Of a stretch of DNA of 64,000 nucleotides, positions 46,461 through 57,785 are shown one piece after another. The notes below the pieces were generated by a model. The model saw only the letters and a list, made by a program, of their open reading frames with translations. It had not been told where the DNA came from and searched no databases. The DNA comes from Irpex lacteus. Lineage: Eukaryota > Basidiomycota > Agaricomycetes > Polyporales > Irpicaceae. Where the stretch lies: the NCBI GenBank assembly GCA_001986395.2, contig MQVO02000003.1, positions 310,001 to 374,000 of the forward strand, in the 5' to 3' direction. The position numbers and the translations under genes were made by a program. Position 1 is the first letter of the stretch, and each line of letters opens with the position of its first letter.

Positions 46461-46960
46461 GTAAATGTTGTTACGCGATGCCCGCATGCTGCACAGTCAA
46501 ACGAGATTTAATCTGTACGTACTGTTCGTCCTTATTCGAGCGTGTATTGAGAGCCGGCTTTCGCCAGTGTGCAATATACCATGCCTCGTCTCAGCCCGGA
46601 ACGTGTTTGACATGTGGATGACATCGGTGTGCCTCGTGTATCTGTGACCGGGATGGCGCCTGATGGCGTGTGCCTGTTCGTGAACGTGCATCGCGGCAGA
46701 ACTACACGCCTGCTCGATACGCACGGAGGACATTATCGCGGTAGACCTACCTCGCCGCTTTAGCATGGACTTCCATCGTTCATGTATGAAACCTGGCATT
46801 CGACACACTGTGTTCGAAGCCCTGTACCATGCTGTCCCCCCGTGGACGTCGTGTTCGTCATCGATATAAATGTTGTTCATCCATCCTCTCGTATTCCATT
46901 CCACCTTTCCAACGCTCAACACAGAGCTCCACTTCTCTCATATCCGTCTAGTACTTCAAT
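46461..46960. other. intergenic between SET duplicates
   Basis: 500 bases with no recognised element; presumed promoter of copy 2. Confidence 0.5.
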
Positions 46961-48066
46961 ATGGTTCTAAGCAATGGTAAGCTTTGATCAAGACCAATAT
47001 TACGGTATCGTTGAGAAATTCTGATGTAAATTGACGCGACAGCGTTTGCCAGTGGTTCTAAGATCCTTATCCAAGAAATACCTGGAAAAGGGAAAGGTGT
47101 CATCACCCGACAATACTTCTCGAAAGGCGACATTGTCCTCGCCGAACGTCCGCTGTTTACGCAGTCGATAACACGCAGCAACTCCTCCGTTCTAGCAGCC
47201 CTCGCCTCCTGCACGCCCTACGAGCGAGAGCGGTTCTACCGGCTGCAGAACTGCCATGGCTCCAGGTACCCTCCTGAGCTTGGCATCTTCGAGACGAACG
47301 TCCTTCCCTGCGGGAGTAATGACACCCATGGACATATCGCGCAACAAGGCGGAATCTTCTTGTTCGCCGCCCGTTTCAATTCTTCCTGCACTCCTAACGT
47401 GAACAATCGGTGGGACTCCGATCGCGGACAGGTCGTCTTCCGCGCTCTACGTGACATCGTGCCGGGGGAGGAGTTGTGTATAGGGTACGGGAAGCTGTTG
47501 GCGTCGCGCGACGAGCGTAGGGAGGAGTTGAAACGAAAGTTTAACTTCGATTGTCGGTGTGAGGCTTGTGCCTTAGAAGGTCAAGCGCTAGAGGAAAGTG
47601 ACGAGAGGAGAGAGGTGTTGGATGAACTCTATAGTGCACATATGAACCAGGCAATCTGCGATGACCCCATGCAAGGGATCGGCGAGGTTCGTATTTGTAT
47701 TTCGCTATCCTTCTGCGCGCTCTGTGTGGTTCGTCGTTCTCAGGAGCTGACATCACATTTTATTCTCGTTCTCAGGCAATGTTCGCTTTAAAGTGTCTCC
47801 GCGAAGAGCGACTACCCGTGTATGACTCATCGTTCTACTTTTCTGGCTTCCACGTCTGTGCTGGGGTATCAGACTTCAAGAGCGCAGCAGTTTGGGCGAA
47901 ATATGCACAGGATGCGTCGAGGGTGGCTTTTGGAGAGCAAGCTGCAGCACGATGGACTCAACTCGTGGCTGACCCATCATCTTACTCAGAGGCCGGTACT
48001 CTAAGTAGAATGACGTTGGCTGCTCCGGACTCACCACTCTGGAGCTCGCTCGGTTTTGAGCATTAG
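46961..48066 (+). CDS. SMYD-type SET-domain protein (tandem copy 2)
   Basis: Three exons: 46961-46976, 47043-47686 and 47776-48066; 316 residues. The core parallels copy 1: LIQEIPGKGKGVITRQYFSK with GDIVLAERPLF, AARFNSSCTPNVNNRWD, RDIVPGEELCIGYGK and FDCRCEACALEG. The C-terminal helical part also matches (AMFALKCLREERLPVYDSSF; LSRMTLAAPDSPLW, compare copy 1 LPKMTLTGPDHALT). The N-terminus is shorter and begins on a 16-base exon (MVLSN). It again has N-S-S-C where N-H-S-C is expected. Probably a protein lysine methyltransferase or a catalytically altered relative; substrate unknown. Confidence 0.87.
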
Positions 48067-48478
48067 CGCGTGAGATCCGGAGTCTTGTACTTATTCGCAT
48101 TGACCCGCTCAGGATATTGATTTCTTATACTTCAACTATTCCGGCCCGAAATGTATGATCAGCCAATGCCAGTAGACCTTATCAGCATTGACCACTAAAA
48201 CCTGTGGGATACGTAAACGTATGCCCATGGGGAAGGTAGAATGATAAGCAGTAAAGCTTGTTTATTGCATTCGAGTACGGCGAGGGCCACATGCCAAGAC
48301 GAAGTGTGCTGACTATTGCTGTTTATGGAAACTACCAGACTTTGTGGCGGTTCCACGTGGCTTCCGTCCGCATCGAGGATCTCGAACTCCGGCGCCGCAT
48401 CCTCACACGCAACTATGCCGACTGGGAGCCTGAGGCGAAGTCCCACTGCCTGAGCACAACTCCTGAGGACCACTCAAA
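48067..48478. other. intergenic, HEM14 promoter side
   Basis: 412 bases. An open frame of 92 codons on the minus strand (48195-48473) has no recognisable features and I do not call it. Confidence 0.5.
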
Positions 48479-50078
48479 ATGCGCCCACCAACTCACATAT
48501 CTGTTCTAGGCGGAGGGCTTACAGGATTATCGTCAGCGTTCCATCTGTCGAGACGGTTTCCTACTGCGAGAATCACACTTCTCGAGAAAGGCCCTCATCT
48601 GGGTGGATGGGTCAACAGCGAGCGGGTAGACGTCAAGGATACCCATGGTAATACTGCTAGAATACTACTAGAAGGCGGTCCGCGAACTCTAAGGCCCAAT
48701 GGCAAATCAACACTAGAACTGGCAAGTGTGCTACACGGATGCTAGTGTTGACTGCTAAAACGCTTCGCTTTTCAGCTCAATTTATTGAATCTTCAATCCT
48801 CTATCATCACAATTCCGAAAACTTCAGCTGCGGCTCGAACTCGATTTCTCCACATACCGGGCACAAAGGGACTCACCGCATTACCTTCCTCTGCAACAGG
48901 CGCGCTTCTGTCACCTCTGGGACGTAGAATGGCGCGGGCCGTTGCCTTCGAGCCTTTCAGACGGCCCCAGAGTGGCTGGTCTATTGGAGAACTGGAAGAT
49001 GACTCTTTTGAGAACCTCCTGAAGGCGCGTCTCGGGCCAGAACTTGCGCGAATTCTAGGCAGTGCCCTTGTACACGGAATTTATGCTGCGGATTCACGAC
49101 AGTTGAGTGTCAAGGCCGCGTTTCCGTCTTTATGGGATGCGGTAAAACGAGGAAATGGCAGTCTTGTACGTGGCATGCTGATGTCATCAGCGAAAGCCGC
49201 GGACGCAATCACGAATGACTATGAGCTCGGTGACGTTCAGGACCTGATGAAGGGTGTCAGCGTGTATTCGTTCCGTGATGGAATGAGTACTCTGACGAAG
49301 GCCATCGAAACTGCTCTCGAGCACAGTACGAATGTCGATGTTATCAAAAATGATGGTGTCGCCTCCATTAATAAGACCTCTTCTCATGAGGACATAACTG
49401 TGAGCAATAATTGACAAGCAATATTACCTTCCACTGATCGATATACACATCCAGGTTCGAAGTGAGTCCGGCAAACAACTTATTTCCTCGCATATTGTAT
49501 CTGCGTTACCACTACCGCAATTCCAGTCCCTCCTCGAAAGGTCCTCTCTTCCCGTACTTCCACATCTGACAGCCAACCCGACCAACTCCGTCAACGTCGT
49601 CAATCTTATATTTCCACCATCTCCCGAACCCATACACCCGGAAGGTTTCGGCTACCTAATCCCGCGGGACGCAAATGGGAACGCAGAAGTCCTCGGTGTG
49701 GTCTTCGACTCATGCTCACTTAGCGCACAAGACGAATACCCCTCTCCCGAATCACCGCGGTTCACAAAGATGACTATGATGATCCGCCCTGCCTCACCTT
49801 CGTCACAGCCTACTACCGTAGAGCAGGTGTTGAAGCACCTGACCAGTCATCTACAGCCGAGAACTCCTTTCCCTCAGCCAGTATTCTTCCGCTCACGCAT
49901 CATGCGCGATTGCATTCCAACTCCTACAGTCGGTCATACGAAGCGGATGGAGGAAATGAAACGTGCTGCACTGGATGAGTGGCAAGGCAGGTTGGAGGTG
50001 ATCGGAGCCGGCGTGGATGGGGTTAGTGTTGCGGATTGTATTGAGCAAGGGAGACAGGCTGGGAGGACGTGGGTGTAG
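48479..50078 (+). CDS. HEM14: protoporphyrinogen oxidase
   Basis: Three exons: 48479-48721, 48776-49399 and 49455-50078; 496 residues, normal for the family. The N-terminus carries the FAD dinucleotide-binding motif ISVLGGGLTGLSSAFHLSRR, followed by LLEKGPHLGGWVNSER and LLEGGPRTLRP, hallmarks of this flavoenzyme. The middle has ELEDDSFENLLKARLG and LVHGIYAADSRQLSVKAAFP. The C-terminus has the last FAD-contact region (GAGVDGVSVADCIEQGRQAG). It oxidises protoporphyrinogen IX to protoporphyrin IX in the penultimate step of heme synthesis, on the inner mitochondrial membrane. Intron 1 needs a GC donor (CTG|GCAAGT); the nearby GT would shift the frame. Confidence 0.93.
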
Positions 50079-50810
50079 GCCGTGTGTAAGTCACAATTGT
50101 TCCGGGCTCAGAGAAGTCGGTGGTGAACATCGAGCGTTGATATGCGATACCATTTTTACAGAGTCTGCCTCTGCTCGTGCTATCGGGTGAGGTACAGGGA
50201 GATCCGCTGCATGTAATACCGTATTTTTCAAGACAGCTTGACAAGAAATGGACTGGGGATAATGGACTAAGTGTGTCGCTAGATTCCACCGGCTGCTGAG
50301 CGCATCAAGCATCTGTGATATGCATGTAAGTGGTGTCACAATGGGTACACCGTCATGAGACCTCATAAGGTACTTTGTTTTCTCTATATGGACGTTCAAC
50401 GTTCAAGTATTGACCCATAGTTGCTTACCACTGGAATGATGACCGTGATTGTGACTCCGAGTTCGCTGGATCATTGGAAAAGCATCAGCATCTTAATTAC
50501 ATTATTGGCAGGTTACTTGTCCTGGAGAGCACTGCTTCTGCATTGGCAAACAGGTGGCGTATCTCCGCGGACACATCAAGCATCCATACACCGTCACGGG
50601 CACACTAAGACCGCGCACGTCAGGCTACAATAGTAAGGAAACATTCCAATCTGTATGTTAATATCCATTACAACAACAGCAGTAAGTTTAGAAATCCATA
50701 CATCCTAAATCCCATTACATAAAGTAAGATCAAGCATCCGACCGCATACTCATACATCATGCATCAGTCCACCCTTATACACCGACAAGCAGACAAATGA
50801 AACATCCGAA
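50079..50810. other. intergenic between convergent HEM14 and seven-helix gene
   Basis: 732 bases. A hydrophobic 70-codon open frame at 50421-50633 has no signal-peptide or splice support. The palindrome-like TTCAACGTTCAA at 50395-50406 also occurs twice near 60-61.6 kb. Confidence 0.45.
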
Positions 50811-52147
50811 TCAAACAGCTACCGCCCATCCAGTCTCCGGTTTGCCCTCGACGTCCGTGTCCGCGTCTGCGTCCGTCCGCCCAGTTTTATCGTCCGAGTC
50901 CAAGTCTCCGTCGAACGCCACGTCTCTAGTGATAGTAATTTCCACGTTTCGTTGTGATCGCTCATGGGTCATGCTGGAACGGAGGAATCGGAGGGGGAAG
51001 CCTCCGATGGAGCCGTGGGGGTTGGAAGGCGTAGCGGAGACTTCGGAGGAGGAGGCTGCTCTGTCGACGCGGATGATGATGAGGTTGAACGAAATGCCGA
51101 CTGTAATGACCATCTACGCATAAGGAACAAGAGATACAGCTCGTGAGAAAGGATGCCAGGAGGAACGAAGGAGGTGCGAGACTTACGACGTCGGAGACAC
51201 CGTAGATAGCGTTGCTTCCCGCGAGTTCACAGATGAAGGTTATCAACACGGTGATGGTGTACAGCATGCCTGACTCGAGGATGATACGTATGACGTTCTC
51301 GAGTTTTGTACGCGGTGGCCGACTTGATCGACTCTGAGAAGCGTGTGTGATATACGGTGCGCTCTTCTTGTTCGTGCGCCATATCTTCTGAATGATAATT
51401 GCTGCGTTTGTACAAGGCCCATCAGCTGTCTGCAGCGCTGTGGATATTATAGGTTTTGAGAAAACATACCAGTGGTGAGCAAGTTCAAAACGATAGTGAT
51501 ACAAAAGAAGGCATAGAGAAATGGTTTGAGTAGCCCGGTCGACGAGATCACGGTGTTCTGGTTGAGTGTTGCTGTGATCCATATGATAGCCACCGAACAT
51601 GCTGTTGCTGCTAACCACAGAACGACAGGGAGGATGACCACAAGCAAACTATGCGAGAACACGATGAAGGCACGATAGATCTAGGAGTACTCTGATAAGC
51701 AAGAACTCATGATCCACGACATTATATATGGCGGACATACCAACATCGCATCTCCAATGAGAGTCATCACTTGTGTGTCCACCGTCTACAATTTGTTTCA
51801 CTAAACACCTGAATCTGCGCACGAGACCACACCAGACGTACCTTCATCACATTGACCCAATACGAGATATTCCTAAATTCCTGCTCCGGCTGCGGCCCAC
51901 TCGGCCCTGACGAGAATATGAACGCATCCAGATTATGCTTCAAACCCAACGAGACATCCAACGTCGCGAAGACCGCCATGAGCGCCATGACAGCGACCAT
52001 GGGCCAGTTCGCTTTCTTGCGGTCCCCGGCGGCGTCGAAGAAGAGGGCGCGTGCGGTAATCCAGAGGGTGACGAGGTAGATCCCGTAGACGATGCATTCC
52101 ATGAAAAGGGCAACGATTTGTGCCTCTGCGACAGGAAAGTTCCCCAT
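50811..52147 (-). CDS. seven-helix fungal membrane protein of unknown function
   Basis: Five exons: 51842-52147, 51741-51785, 51470-51680, 51187-51401 and 50811-51113; 359 residues. About seven hydrophobic segments are visible: AQIVALFMECIVYGIYLVTL, PMVAVMALMAVFATLDVSLG, a segment ending in LIGDAMLIYRAFIVFSH, LLVVILPVVLWLAATACSVA, LLKPFLYAFFCITIVLNLLT, LYTITVLITFICELAGSNAI and MVITVGISFNLIIIRVD. A cytosolic tail rich in Ser and acidic residues closes it. The I-Y-R segment is typical of a large agaricomycete-specific membrane family, often expanded and sometimes likened to receptors, but without proven ligand or function. Confidence 0.82.
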
Positions 52148-55100
52148 AGTTCCCTCAACACTCAACACTCAACTCTCAACTAAGGGGGCCGGTGGGGTAA
52201 CGTGGGGTAAGGGGAGGGAGGGGGGACCGACGAGGGCGGAATCTACAAGAGACAGGCACTGACAGAACTTGTTGGTCGAGGGGGTGACGAGTTCGAAGGT
52301 GTGGCGACAGGAGGCGCGACGCGAGACTCGTGCTCCTCCGGCATATAACCACAGGTACCTATGGGACCTAGATCCAAAATCCAAATCCTCGGGCAAGTCA
52401 CAACCGCCAAGCTGTCGGTAGGCACCAGAGGCCAGTCTCGACTTGACGCCTGCGATAGGCAATGCTAAGGAGCGGAAAGGGGGAGAGGAGGAAAAGAGGA
52501 GTTGAGCGTCGTGTGACGGACGCCTTTTGACTCGCGTTTTTCAGACGTGCCTTGTATATATTTGAGGTTATCACGGTCTATATCTGTATCTGTATCATCA
52601 ATCATATGCATGTATCTGTATCAGACACTCGGTGCGGCGGTTGCGGTGTAGGAGGCGTCAAAAATTGCTCACCGTACAGGGCGGAAGATAAGTACGTGAA
52701 TCAGGTCTTCCACTTCCTCCTTTCCTTGGTTGATTGATCTGGATAAGAGTTTCCAGTTTTCCGGGCATCCAACTATCTGTGCCTGAGCGTCCTGGTTACT
52801 CAACCCGTGACAGCGTCAGCCAGAGGAAACGGACGTGGAGGGGCGCAGCTCAGGCTGCAAACGCTGGGTAAACGACACACCAGAAGACAGATTAAAACAG
52901 ACGCGGTCTGGTTCGTGTGAGGGGGGATGAACTGGCAAATAGGGAAGCTGGGTAGTCTGGATTGGGTGGTGCCTCCTCCTGATCGCCGTCCAATAATGCG
53001 TGTGCGCGTGCCGACGATACGCTAGTGCGCTTTGGTTGGTAACTGCGATCGAGTAAGATCGGTGTTTGCTATCTGTAAGGAACACCTCTTCGTGAGTGGA
53101 CGCCACGATAAAACTACAAATGGACAGACAGACTACACGAACCCTCACGAATCTCCTTCCGATATCATAGCGCTCGTAATGAAGAATATCAGAGACGCTT
53201 CTGTTATTGAGGCCGTGGGTGCTGAGCGTTATGTCCTCAAGCTACGTACTACATATATCAGTCGAGTTGTTCGTTGAGTAGCAGAGGGGATTCTGTTTGT
53301 TGGAATACATGCCTTTCTGGGATTAGAGTTCTCCACGCTCTCGACCGCCCGCTGTTCGACGTGGTGGCGCTGGGAATACCTTTCGGAAGCAAAAGTCATT
53401 TTTTTTCGCAGCTTGCATGTGGTGACTCGTAGATGTGGCGCACAAGATTCGAACAGCTGCGGCCTTATCAGTCAGAGCCAAGGGGCCAATGAGGTTGAAA
53501 CCAACCAGCAAATAGTACTTAGTACTGACTGATAGAAACGTTCGTTGTACCACCGACAAAACCGAAGAAGGATGGTTACCCGCTCGTTCACAGTCAACGT
53601 TGAACTTTCCACTGTAGTCAAGTAATCCGTGGTGTAAGATAGAGTGATTTAAGGGGAACTCTGGTGGCCGATAGATAAGAGTTCTTGCTATAACAACGAC
53701 GGTCACTGCTGTATAGCAAGAGTAGCGGCGGACGTTACGACGGATATGAGACAACGTACCGCGAGACTTCCTTCCAAACAACTCATCAAGTGTGTAAGTC
53801 ACCAACTCTTAAGAGCTTCTAGCTCTCGTATGCACGTGCTGGGCACACAGTACCAGTCACTCCCCCGTGACTTTGTCGACGTTGCAAGAATAACTCAAGC
53901 ACGATTCGCCACATCGAACTCGAGTCTCGCAGTTCCCTATCTCCAGGAACAACCACTGTCGACTTCCCGTATCGACTTCCCGTAGCTTCCCGTACTTACC
54001 AGCGATAAGAGTAATTAGACTTGTCAAGTTTGAGGAGAGGACGAATTCAACGATCGGTGATCGCGACTATCGGCGACGCCACCACGCTCTAGGAGCCGCC
54101 ACCTCATATCATGACTGGTTACCGAGTTCCATGTGATTGCACCTGCTTGAGAATGAAGCTGAACGATAGATGAGTTGTGGCAGTTTTTATGCAGTAAGTA
54201 CAAGGAAGGTAGGAAGGCGGGGCGGAGTAGGCTCGTGACCAGCCTCTAATAAACCTCGTACCTAGGGCGGAGCGCAAAGACTGGAGGATGCGTCGGGACC
54301 CCGAGGTACGGTGGTAGGCGTGCGGGAGTGGTTTGGGGTCCTACTGAAGTCTAAGCAGCTGAAGGTTCAGAATTCGTTCAGATTATGTACTTCGCAGAGG
54401 CCCGGGTTTATTGCTAAGAAACTGTGCAGTAAGATACTTAGACAATCTTACAGTCAACGACCGCTTCGCGAATTCGCGGTCGCATGGGCAGGGCGGGTCG
54501 TCGGCATGAGGCTCGACATACACGCAGCCGTGCTTACATACATGCAGGCGTATATAAGTGAGCTCAGCTGCGCATGCACTTCGTTACCTGCTGTCAACTG
54601 GTTCTGTTTCTCAATACACCGTTACCTACGTACTACGCCTCCCACCCCTCGCGTGTCCTCCTTCTCGACCACTCACTCAGAGTCACATAGTTTAATCTCC
54701 AGCCAATCACAAGGGGCGTTGCCACAACACACGGTAATGTTGCTCTCACCCGACTTCCGTTTGTCTTTTAGAGATGGAAACGTCCCACAGGAGGAGACGA
54801 GCGCAGCAGAGGAGTGAGAGTGTGATGCGGGGGTGGGTGGGAAATGACGGGGTGAGTGTGCGATTGCTATTTATTGCACAAGATCGCGTGCGGCAAACGC
54901 CGTCTCTTGACTCTTGCTCCGGGTCACCTTGCATTCAATCATGCTCGGCTAAGGCGTGTTATCTACCTCTTCTAGTCGTCTCGGATATCGTGTCTGTTGT
55001 GATTTATGGTGTTCTAGCGCATGCAAACTAGCTAATGAGCTGACGGCGAGTTGATCAGAGAGGTATCTTCGATGGTGGATGAGATCAGTCTGGAAAGGTG

Positions 55101-55342
55101 CGCACACGCTTCTCTTCGCCCGTCCGTGGACGACTCATTTATTCTCAGCCTCAGCATCTGACAGCGAGTTTCCCACCCTGCCAGCTCTCTCCCATGCGAG
55201 CTTCCTCCCAGCTCTGATCCTGCGACGCCCTCCGACCTCCGTCTCTTTCTCTTTACTCGACCGCCATCTTCCTCAAGTCTTTTCTGCTTATCTTACGAAA
55301 CTTTACGCCTCAACGTCTCCATGAGTCTGTCTCGCAGCCACC
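52148..55342. other. 3.2 kb region without a supported gene
   Basis: It lies between two divergent genes. G-rich sequence upstream of the seven-helix gene (52180-52240) and a short array of CGACTTCCCGTA-like units near 53958-53993 are visible. Several open frames, the longest of 168 codons at 54311-54817 (plus), lack domains, signals and coherent splicing. A GTTCGAATC motif at 53447-53455 (minus strand) does not fold into a tRNA. Confidence 0.45.
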
Positions 55343-56467
55343 ATGGCAATTCAGACAGCAACCTCCACCTCCTCCACCGCGGACTCTAACCCTTCCACCA
55401 CCACATCATCCACTAACTCAACTACCACAACTAACAACAGCAACCCAAATGACCTCGGACGCAATTCCATCCCCTTCAGCTTCCTCGTCGCCTTCCTCGC
55501 GCTGTTCGTCGCATTCATGGGCATCGGCCTCTTTGCGAAGAGGCTAATATATTTCATTCGTCTGAGGCTGGGTTTGCCTATACCCGAACCGAGTACGAGG
55601 AGGAAGGTTCCTAAGGCGAAGAAGGAGAAGCCGGTGTTGTGGGATGTGTATCCGGAGAAGAGATACACGTCCGGCGAAGGAGATGGGAGGTGGAGGAATA
55701 TCAAGGTGCGTGTGCATATAACCTACAACATCTGACGGATGCTTCATCAAACATACATATAGCCTCTGTCCTGCTACTTCCTCCGAGACGACCCCCAATC
55801 CGACACTTCTCCTTCCACATCCTCACCTCCTACCTCTCCTCGCTCTCCGTCGTCACCCTCGTATACCCGCACGACTTACACCCGATCACACACCCTCCTC
55901 CCTCAGGCCTTCGTAGGAACAGGCCGCATGGCTATTGCACCTCTCCCACCACCTCCTCCTCCACGACCATTATTCTATTCACCTGACTCCAACTCTATAC
56001 GCTCACGACCTCGAACGACCTCAGCACGTACACGAACACCTCCAAACCCAATTCAAGACATCATAAACAACATTCGCGAACTCCTCCACCCGACTACTAC
56101 TCCTGCAAGATCACACGCCTTAGAAAAGAAACCCCGTACTTTGCGGGAAGAAAATAAAGACGAGGAGAAGGAGGGTGTGAGAGTAGCGGTGTTAATCGCC
56201 ATGCCGAGTGAAGAGTCGCACCGACGACGACCAGTAGAGGGGAAGGCGGGGCACGATCGAACGAGCAAAGCTAGCACTAGCACTACCTCTTCCTCCTCCT
56301 CCTCATGCAAGTCCAAATCGGCAGACGTGGAAGTGGACGTTCAAAGAGAAGGAGAAAGCGGACTAGAGACGTTGGGAGAGATGTCAGTGGGTATAGCGGA
56401 CGTACCGCTTGAGTGGGCGGAGGTGGATGGGTGGGAGGAGGATGGGGAGGAGGATGAGAAGACGTGA
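55343..56467 (+). CDS. orphan single-pass membrane protein with proline-rich tail
   Basis: Two exons, 55343-55705 and 55763-56467, giving 355 residues. About 45 Ser/Thr/Asn residues at the N-terminus precede one hydrophobic helix (FSFLVAFLALFVAFMGIGLF). A basic juxtamembrane stretch (RKVPKAKKEKPVLWDVYPE) follows. The long cytosolic tail has a Ser/Pro/Thr region, a polyproline run (APLPPPPPPRP), VRVAVLIAMPSEE and a very acidic end (GWEEDGEEDEKT). With no signal peptide but a glycosylatable N-terminus it may be a type III or tail-like membrane protein. No family is recognised. The start context (GCCACCATGGC) is strong. Confidence 0.65.
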
Positions 56468-57305
56468 GGCTCGGGAGTCGGGTGTTTATCTATTGGCGAT
56501 GTAGGAGAGTTTATAAGGTGAGGGTGGAGTGGGGGTGGGGTGTATGAGTAGTGGTATGCTCTTGGTCTTGGTCTGTCCGGTACGCTTCATTTTGTATGTA
56601 CGAACGTTTTGACTATACAGTAGGGCTCCAAGGCAATTCCACTTGTCTTTCGTACAGAGCGCATTTTACACACGATACAGTACTGCAGTACTGTCCACGT
56701 TCGCTCACGCCGCAGCACTAGCTGCAAATTACCGTAAGTATGTCTCACCAGCATGATCTCGCTGAGGTAAGTACCGGTGTGGGACTCGGGGCACAGGATG
56801 ATAAGGTTCGGGGATTCGAACGGATCTGTTACTTTACGTCACTTGAGCGTATCAGCAACAGACTTGGTTGGACGAATCGTGAAGGGTGTCACGGTGTCTC
56901 TGAGAACTCAAAGGCTTTCGGTTTGACGGTGCGCTATGATTAAAAGGTCAGCTCAATTCTTGGGTGGGTGGGCTGGTTTCTAAGTCTTGCATAGTAACTG
57001 TATATAACGAAACGGCACTCTCTCATCACGCAGTCTGTAATAGGTGAACGTACGTATGTCACGGTGTACGCGCCGGTCTATAATTTTTCAATGAGAAGCC
57101 CCTGAACATTTTGGGAGCGGTTATGTGTATGGTATTCCCAAATGCCAAGGCCAAGACACTCGTAAGTCCAAGAGTTCTCCCAACCTACTTGTTATATCGC
57201 TGATGGACTTGTAGTCTGATTGGCCCAAGTACTAAACGTCGGGGTATCCACAAACCCGAAAAGCATCGGCGGGTTCCATTCTGCATTCAGGTCGCTGGCA
57301 ACCTC
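56468..57305. other. intergenic
   Basis: 838 bases between the convergent membrane orphan and the first GAGAP gene. Nothing supported. Confidence 0.5.
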
Positions 57306-57785
57306 TCATGGAATCCTAAACCCACCAATGCTTGATGAGGGAAGCAATAAGTACCGCATGAAAACATTGTAGATGGAACGGTGGCGACTCGGATAGGAAG
57401 TACTCACAACGGGGAAACGACGTCATTATTGGTTGTCGGCGCTCCTGCTCCATTTTCGCCCAGCCTGAGTTTAGCCTCTACTACCGCGCTACACACAGGG
57501 TGTTAGATATGTTGGAGAAGTGAAGGAGGTTTGTGTCTCCTACGTTGGCAGTGGACTTGTGTTATCAAAAGTTGGCTGGGGCACTAGTGCTGTGGTGTTA
57601 TACGTTGGCAGTGGACTTGTGTTATCAAGAGTTGGCTGGGGGACTAGTGCTGTGGTGTTATACGTTGGCTGTGGCCCTGTACTAAGAACCCTTCCATCGA
57701 TCTCCACAGTGAGTGCAATTGGCAGAGCGGAGACATATGTCGCAGCAGTGACCCAGAAGATCAACACGTAGCGAATGGCGAACAT
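57306..57785 (-). CDS. small secreted GAGAP protein 1, with tandem repeats
   Basis: Three exons: 57544-57785, 57408-57488 and 57306-57330; 115 residues. The signal peptide MFAIRYVLIFWVTAATYVSA is followed by two copies of a 20-residue unit (YNTTALVPQPT, then L or F, then DNTSPLPT) carrying N-glycosylation sequons. The shared family core comes next: GENGAGAP, a short variable spacer and SPF. It ends FIGGFRIP. The intron after the signal/repeat exon and the intron inside the SPF codons match the positions in its two tandem relatives. The last exon is inferred by analogy with them; stopping in exon 2 (VVSPL) is the alternative. No known family; secretion is predicted from the leader. Confidence 0.6.
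57541..57678. repeat. 60-bp tandem repeat within GAGAP gene 1
   Basis: Two nearly perfect 60-base units (57541-57600 and 57601-57660) plus a partial third, differing at only a few bases. The unit is a multiple of three, so the array encodes a 20-residue peptide repeat. Confidence 0.92.

Noticed and set aside
53430..53520. tRNA-like GTTCGAATC box on the minus strand
   Set aside because: The T-arm stem does not pair, no matching acceptor 5' strand lies at the right distance and no A box is present.
54311..54817. 168-codon plus-strand open frame
   Set aside because: No recognisable domain, signal or homologous pattern, and the composition shifts along its length; chance frame in a gene-poor region.
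56800..56860. Second GTTCGAATCC-like box (minus strand)
   Set aside because: Flanking bases give C-C mismatches in the T stem; no cloverleaf can be drawn.
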